A stretch of DNA of 7,616 nucleotides from an uncultured Porphyromonadaceae bacterium (GTDB taxonomy: Bacteria > Bacteroidota > Bacteroidia > Bacteroidales > Muribaculaceae), in contig CAJJQT010000090.1 in the NCBI GenBank assembly GCA_905193995.1, forward strand, positions 1 to 7,616. The letters are read 5' to 3'. Both the position numbers and the translations under genes were made by a program. Positions 4,902-7,616 of the stretch are shown one piece after another. The notes under the pieces were generated by a model that was given only the letters and a program-made list of their open reading frames with translations, made no database searches and was not told the origin of the DNA. How positions within the stretch are numbered: the stretch's first letter is position 1; every line of letters begins with the position of its first letter.

Positions 4902-5732
4902 ATGAACAATGCTGAAGCAAAAACGGCAAACGGCCCGATCAACATTGACCTGGGACGCATCCTCGGCGAGCGCAAAGCCACACGCTGCGTGCCCGGATTT
5001 GTCGTAGGGTGGCTCAAGCGCCTTATCTGTCAGGACGAGCTCAACGAGATGCTGCGCGTGGCATATCCGCGGCGCGGCGCCGACTTCTGCCGCGCCGTAC
5101 TCGACCATCTCGGCGTCCGCGTGCGCGTCAGCCACGAGGAGCGGCTGCCCGACCCTTCGGTCAGGCGCGTTATCTACGTCAGCAACCATCCCCTGGGCGG
5201 CCTCGACGGCATGGCGCTAATCGACTGGGTGACGCGGCGCCACGGCATCGCTCCACGCTTCGTGGTCAACGACCTGCTGATGGCCGTCGAGCCCCTGAGC
5301 GACGTGTTTCTGCCCGTCAACAAGCATGGCGCGCAGTCGCGCGGCTCCATCTCGGCCATCGACCGGGCTCTCGACGACGACCGCCCCATGATCATCTTCC
5401 CCGCAGGACTGTGCTCACGCCGCCGCGGCGGCGTAGTGACCGATCTGGAGTGGAAAAAGATGTTCGTGCTGAAGGCGCGCCAGACCGGGCGCCCCATTCT
5501 GCCGCTCCACTTCAAAGGATGCAACAGCCCGCGCTTCTACCGCCTGGCACATCTGCGCGAGCGGCTCGGCATACGCCTCAACATTGAAATGGCACTCCTA
5601 CCTGCCGAAGTATTCCGCGCCCGCGGTAAAGAATTTGAAATTGTATGCGGCGATCCTGTCGACGCGACGGCTCTCAAGGGCGACGCCCGGACCGTAGCCG
5701 CCGACATCCGCCGATATGTCATAGAGCTATAA
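4902..5732 (+). CDS. glsA: PlsC-like O-acyltransferase, probable glycine-lipid synthase GlsA
   Basis: The 276-residue lysophospholipid-acyltransferase-fold protein is the probable second enzyme of glycine-lipid synthesis. It would transfer an acyl chain to the hydroxyl of N-(3-hydroxyacyl)glycine. The acyltransferase core starts at YVSNHPLGGLDGMALI (residues 92-107), where H96 and D102 stand in for the HX4D pair but are separated by five residues. DVFLPVNK (134-141) replaces the block-II arginine of AGPATs, and IIFPAGLCSR (164-173) has Ala in place of the Glu in FPEGTxS. These changes argue against a classical glycerol-3-phosphate acceptor and fit an amino-acid-lipid role; that link is inference. 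No strong N-terminal membrane helix is seen, so peripheral membrane binding is likely. Three bases separate it from the OlsB-like gene downstream, a pairing known for glsA and glsB in Bacteroides thetaiotaomicron. A generic 1-acyl-glycerol-phosphate acyltransferase is the alternative. Confidence 0.82.
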   Translation: MNNAEAKTANGPINIDLGRILGERKATRCVPGFVVGWLKRLICQDELNEMLRVAYPRRGADFCRAVLDHLGVRVRVSHEERLPDPSVRRVIYVSNHPLGGLDGMALIDWVTRRHGIAPRFVVNDLLMAVEPLSDVFLPVNKHGAQSRGSISAIDRALDDDRPMIIFPAGLCSRRRGGVVTDLEWKKMFVLKARQTGRPILPLHFKGCNSPRFYRLAHLRERLGIRLNIEMALLPAEVFRARGKEFEIVCGDPVDATALKGDARTVAADIRRYVIEL

Positions 5733-5735
5733 GAT

Positions 5736-6689
5736 ATGAACCAGAAAATCATCAACCCGGTACCGACCGAACTGATCGAACGCGAACTGACCGAAGAGCG
5801 ATTCCTGCGCGACACCAACAAAGGCGGCAATAAGATATACATCGTCGACGCCCATAACTCTCCTAATGTGATGCGCGAGATAGGACGTCTGCGGGAGATC
5901 GCCTTCCGCCTTGCCGGCGGAGGCACCGGCAAAGACTGCGATGTCGATGAATTCGACACCATGACGCCCGCCTGCCAGCAACTGCTGGTCTGGGATCCGA
6001 ACGAAAAGCAGATACTGGGAGGCTACCGATATATCTGCGGCAAGGACATCCGCACCGACGCGCAGGGGCGTCCGCGCATCGCCACCGCACATATGTTCAG
6101 GTTCTCCGACAGGTTCATCAACGACTACCTTCCTTACACCATCGAGCTCGGACGCTCCTTCGTACGTCCCGAATACCAGTCGTCGCAGGTCGGAGCAAAA
6201 GCCCTCTACGCCCTTGACAATCTGTGGGACGGCCTGGGGAGTCTCACCGTGATCCATCCCGACATAAAGTATCTCTTCGGCAAGGTGACCATGTACCCCA
6301 ACTACACAGCCAAGTGCCGCGACATGATACTCTACTTCCTGCACAAGCATTTTCCGGACCCCGACGGGCTCGTGCGCCCCATCACGCCGCTGCCTTTCGA
6401 GAGCGATCCGCGCGAGATGGAGAAAATATTCACCTCCGACAATTTCCGTGAGGACTACCTGATACTCAACGCCAACGTGCGCGCCCATGGCGACAACATA
6501 CCTCCGCTGGTCAACGCCTACATGAGTCTGTCGCCCACGATGCGTATGTTCGGGACAGCCATCAACGACGAATTCGGCAATGTCGAGGAGAGTGGCATAT
6601 TCTTCGCCGTCGACGAAATCCTCGACGCAAAAAAACGCCGTCACATCGACACCTACCGGCCATCGCTGCCCCTGTCGCCCGATATATAA
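5736..6689 (+). CDS. glsB: OlsB-like N-acyltransferase, probable glycine N-acyltransferase GlsB
   Basis: This 317-residue GNAT-fold protein belongs to the OlsB-related (hemolysin-like) acyltransferases. In Bacteroides the homologue GlsB joins a 3-hydroxy fatty acyl group to the amino group of glycine, giving commendamide-like N-acyl glycine, which GlsA then O-acylates. Visible family hallmarks are VMREIGRLREIAFRLAGGG (residues 45-63), GGYRYICGKDI (95-105) and the signature YTIELGRSFVRPEYQ (134-148), comparable to 'EIGRSCVxPxYR' of OlsB. The C-terminal half (about 180-317) contains TMYPNYTAKCRDMILYFL and is longer than in OlsB, as in Bacteroidales members. No membrane segment is present. Start and upstream stop are separated by three bases, so the two genes are surely cotranscribed, and a terminator follows at 6713-6759. 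The function is a family inference; acceptor specificity has not been shown by the sequence. Confidence 0.85.
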   Translation: MNQKIINPVPTELIERELTEERFLRDTNKGGNKIYIVDAHNSPNVMREIGRLREIAFRLAGGGTGKDCDVDEFDTMTPACQQLLVWDPNEKQILGGYRYICGKDIRTDAQGRPRIATAHMFRFSDRFINDYLPYTIELGRSFVRPEYQSSQVGAKALYALDNLWDGLGSLTVIHPDIKYLFGKVTMYPNYTAKCRDMILYFLHKHFPDPDGLVRPITPLPFESDPREMEKIFTSDNFREDYLILNANVRAHGDNIPPLVNAYMSLSPTMRMFGTAINDEFGNVEESGIFFAVDEILDAKKRRHIDTYRPSLPLSPDI

Positions 6690-6712
6690 GGCCACATACC
6701 GGACTGACAAAG

Positions 6713-6759
6713 AAACAGGTCTGACTGCCGCCATGCGGCAATTGTCAGACCTGTTTTTT
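6713..6759. terminator. Nested stem-loop terminator between convergent operons
   Basis: An outer stem pairs AAACAGGTCTGAC (6713-6725) with GTCAGACCTGTTT (6744-6756). Inside it, TGCCGC (6726-6731) pairs with GCGGCA (6735-6740) around a CAT loop, leaving an ATT bulge. Six T's (6754-6759) end the + strand version, so the glycine-lipid operon is well terminated. Read on the minus strand the stem is followed by TTTCTTTG, which could also end the thioredoxin transcript. It lies in the 91-bp space between the two convergent stop codons. Confidence 0.92.
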
Positions 6760-6780
6760 CGTACGTTTACAACTTAGCGT

Positions 6781-7098
6781 TCAGCGTTCGTCGCTCTTGG
6801 TCGGCATGTGCTCGTAGAGTTTCTTTTCGAGTTCGGAGCCCTGCTGGAGCCCGACGGTGCGCCATACGGCCTCGCCGTTCTTGAACAGAATCAGCGTCGG
6901 CACGCTCTGCACATTGTACTTCATGGCGAGCTCGCGGTTGGCGTCGATATCGACCTTGATGATATTGGCCTTGTCTCCGACTTTGGCTTTGACTTGCTCG
7001 AGTATAGGCGACTGCATCTTGCAGGGGCCGCACCAGGTGGCAAAGAAATCGACCAGAGTGGGCTTGTCTTCACCTATGATTTTGAAAAAATCGTTCAT
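6781..7098 (-). CDS. trxA: Thioredoxin
   Basis: A complete 105-residue thioredoxin, the usual length for TrxA, is a cytoplasmic disulfide reductant for ribonucleotide reductase, peroxiredoxins and other partners. The redox motif is FFATWCGPCKMQSPI (residues 18-32), with the active cysteines at 23 and 26. The cis-proline loop VPTLILF (66-72) and the late glycine in TVGLQQG (81-87) are in their expected places. There is no signal peptide, so it is cytoplasmic rather than a TlpA/DsbE-type envelope protein. The ATG at 7096-7098 follows an A/T-rich leader, the usual Bacteroidales arrangement in place of a strong Shine-Dalgarno. It lies 59 bases after the pdxB stop on the same strand and might be cotranscribed. 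The GTG-rich alternative frame here is a shadow. The identification is secure from CGPC and the cis-proline. Confidence 0.96.
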   Translation of the reverse strand: MNDFFKIIGEDKPTLVDFFATWCGPCKMQSPILEQVKAKVGDKANIIKVDIDANRELAMKYNVQSVPTLILFKNGEAVWRTVGLQQGSELEKKLYEHMPTKSDER

Positions 7099-7157
7099 GA
7101 TTTTAGGGTTTTGAAGTTTTTATTACTGAAAATACAACAACGCAGCCCGGCTATTGT

Positions 7158-7616
7158 TCACTCGGCTACTGCCCCGCACAACTCCTTGCGCAGGTTGTAA
7201 TGGTCGCGCAGGTTTTCGAAATTGTCGACGGCCGACCGCAGCAAGTCGGTATCGGCAAAGGGATCGTAACCTTCGAGCGCGACTGCCGGAGTGATCGAGT
7301 CGGGCACTTCGGGCACGTTTAGTCCGGTTTCGAGCCGAGGCAGCCCGAAAGCGTCTGTAAGCGCGTCTATCACAGTCTGCGAGGCTCGCTTCTTGCCCGC
7401 CTCGCTGTATCCGGCGATGTGCGGCGTGGCTATGTCGGCCAGACCGAGCAGTTCTCGGTCGATATCCGGTTCGCCTTCCCAGCAGTCGACGATGGCCGGG
7501 CCGGCCGTACCCGACTTCAGGGCTTCCTTCCATGCCTCCGTGTCAGTCACAGGGCCGCGGGCGGCATTGATGACGATTGGAGCGCGGCGCAGCGAGCCAA
7601 AAAAACGGCTGTCGGC
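7158..7616 (-). CDS. pdxB: 4-phosphoerythronate dehydrogenase, C-terminal part (5' end outside window)
   Basis: PdxB oxidises 4-phospho-D-erythronate with NAD in the DXP-dependent route to pyridoxal phosphate. The visible 152 residues are open to the right edge of the window, so the gene starts beyond it; the GTG at 7548-7550 is internal (Val in RGPVTDTEAW). The D-isomer 2-hydroxyacid dehydrogenase motifs are present: FFGSLRRAPIVINAARGPV, then DCWEGEPDIDRELL, then ATPHIAGYSEAGKKRA, with the catalytic histidine in TPHIAG. The HIAGYS rather than HxGWxT form favours PdxB over SerA. After these comes a Bacteroidales-style short C-terminal dimerisation tail ending at TGA 7158-7160. It is followed on the same strand by thioredoxin. 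SerA or another D-2-hydroxyacid dehydrogenase is the less likely alternative. Confidence 0.88.
   Translation of the reverse strand, partial: ADSRFFGSLRRAPIVINAARGPVTDTEAWKEALKSGTAGPAIVDCWEGEPDIDRELLGLADIATPHIAGYSEAGKKRASQTVIDALTDAFGLPRLETGLNVPEVPDSITPAVALEGYDPFADTDLLRSAVDNFENLRDHYNLRKELCGAVAE

Noticed and set aside
4078..4905. 275-codon + strand ORF antisense to the membrane protein gene
   Set aside because: Its product is rich in Arg, His, Gln and Cys with no domain and runs through the divergent promoter. The minus strand gives a clean polytopic protein.
5727..6734. 335-codon minus-strand ORF antisense to glsB
   Set aside because: It is repetitive in Val, Gly and Asp as expected of a frame shadow, and glsB on the other strand carries clear family motifs.

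Overview
This window looks like two unrelated pieces of DNA joined at about position 1113. Bases 1-1112 are AT-rich and carry gene fragments typical of a low-GC Firmicute, probably Lachnospiraceae-like: the 3' end of a uracil-DNA glycosylase gene and the 3' end of a large CoA-enzyme activase gene. From roughly 1140 onward the DNA is GC-rich and codes in the style of a gut Bacteroidales, perhaps Muribaculaceae-like. Support for that assignment comes from glycine-lipid genes and TAnnTTTG-type promoter elements. The activase gene loses its reading frame and family similarity exactly where composition changes. The simplest reading is a chimeric metagenomic contig, and the taxonomic labels are inferences from protein style.

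Left piece (1-1112): the ung 3' end on the + strand is followed by a strong, probably bidirectional terminator. Next is a short interval with inverted repeats and a possible 38-residue membrane protein on the minus strand. Last is the minus-strand C-terminal 190 residues of an acyl-CoA dehydratase activase-type protein. The interval 1113-1232 has no gene but holds a strong GNRA-capped hairpin.

Right piece, first half (1233-4788, all minus strand): four tightly overlapping genes run from right to left. They are a 460-residue polytopic membrane protein, a family 2 glycosyltransferase, a short SDR-type nucleotide-sugar-like protein and a DUF115/GT42-like protein. The overlaps suggest one translationally coupled operon for a surface or secreted glycan.

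Right piece, second half: a 113-bp divergent intergenic region has a TAnnTTTG-like -7 box facing each way, both very close to the start codons. The + strand operon encodes a PlsC-like O-acyltransferase and an OlsB-like N-acyltransferase. This pair matches GlsA and GlsB, which make glycine lipids in Bacteroides. A nested stem-loop terminator separates it from convergent minus-strand genes: thioredoxin and, running off the right edge, 4-phosphoerythronate dehydrogenase (pyridoxal-phosphate synthesis).

I found no RNA gene, CRISPR array or recognisable mobile element. The items most worth a second look are the junction, the tiny membrane protein, the reduced SDR in the glycan operon, the altered acyltransferase motifs in GlsA, and the start-proximal divergent promoters.
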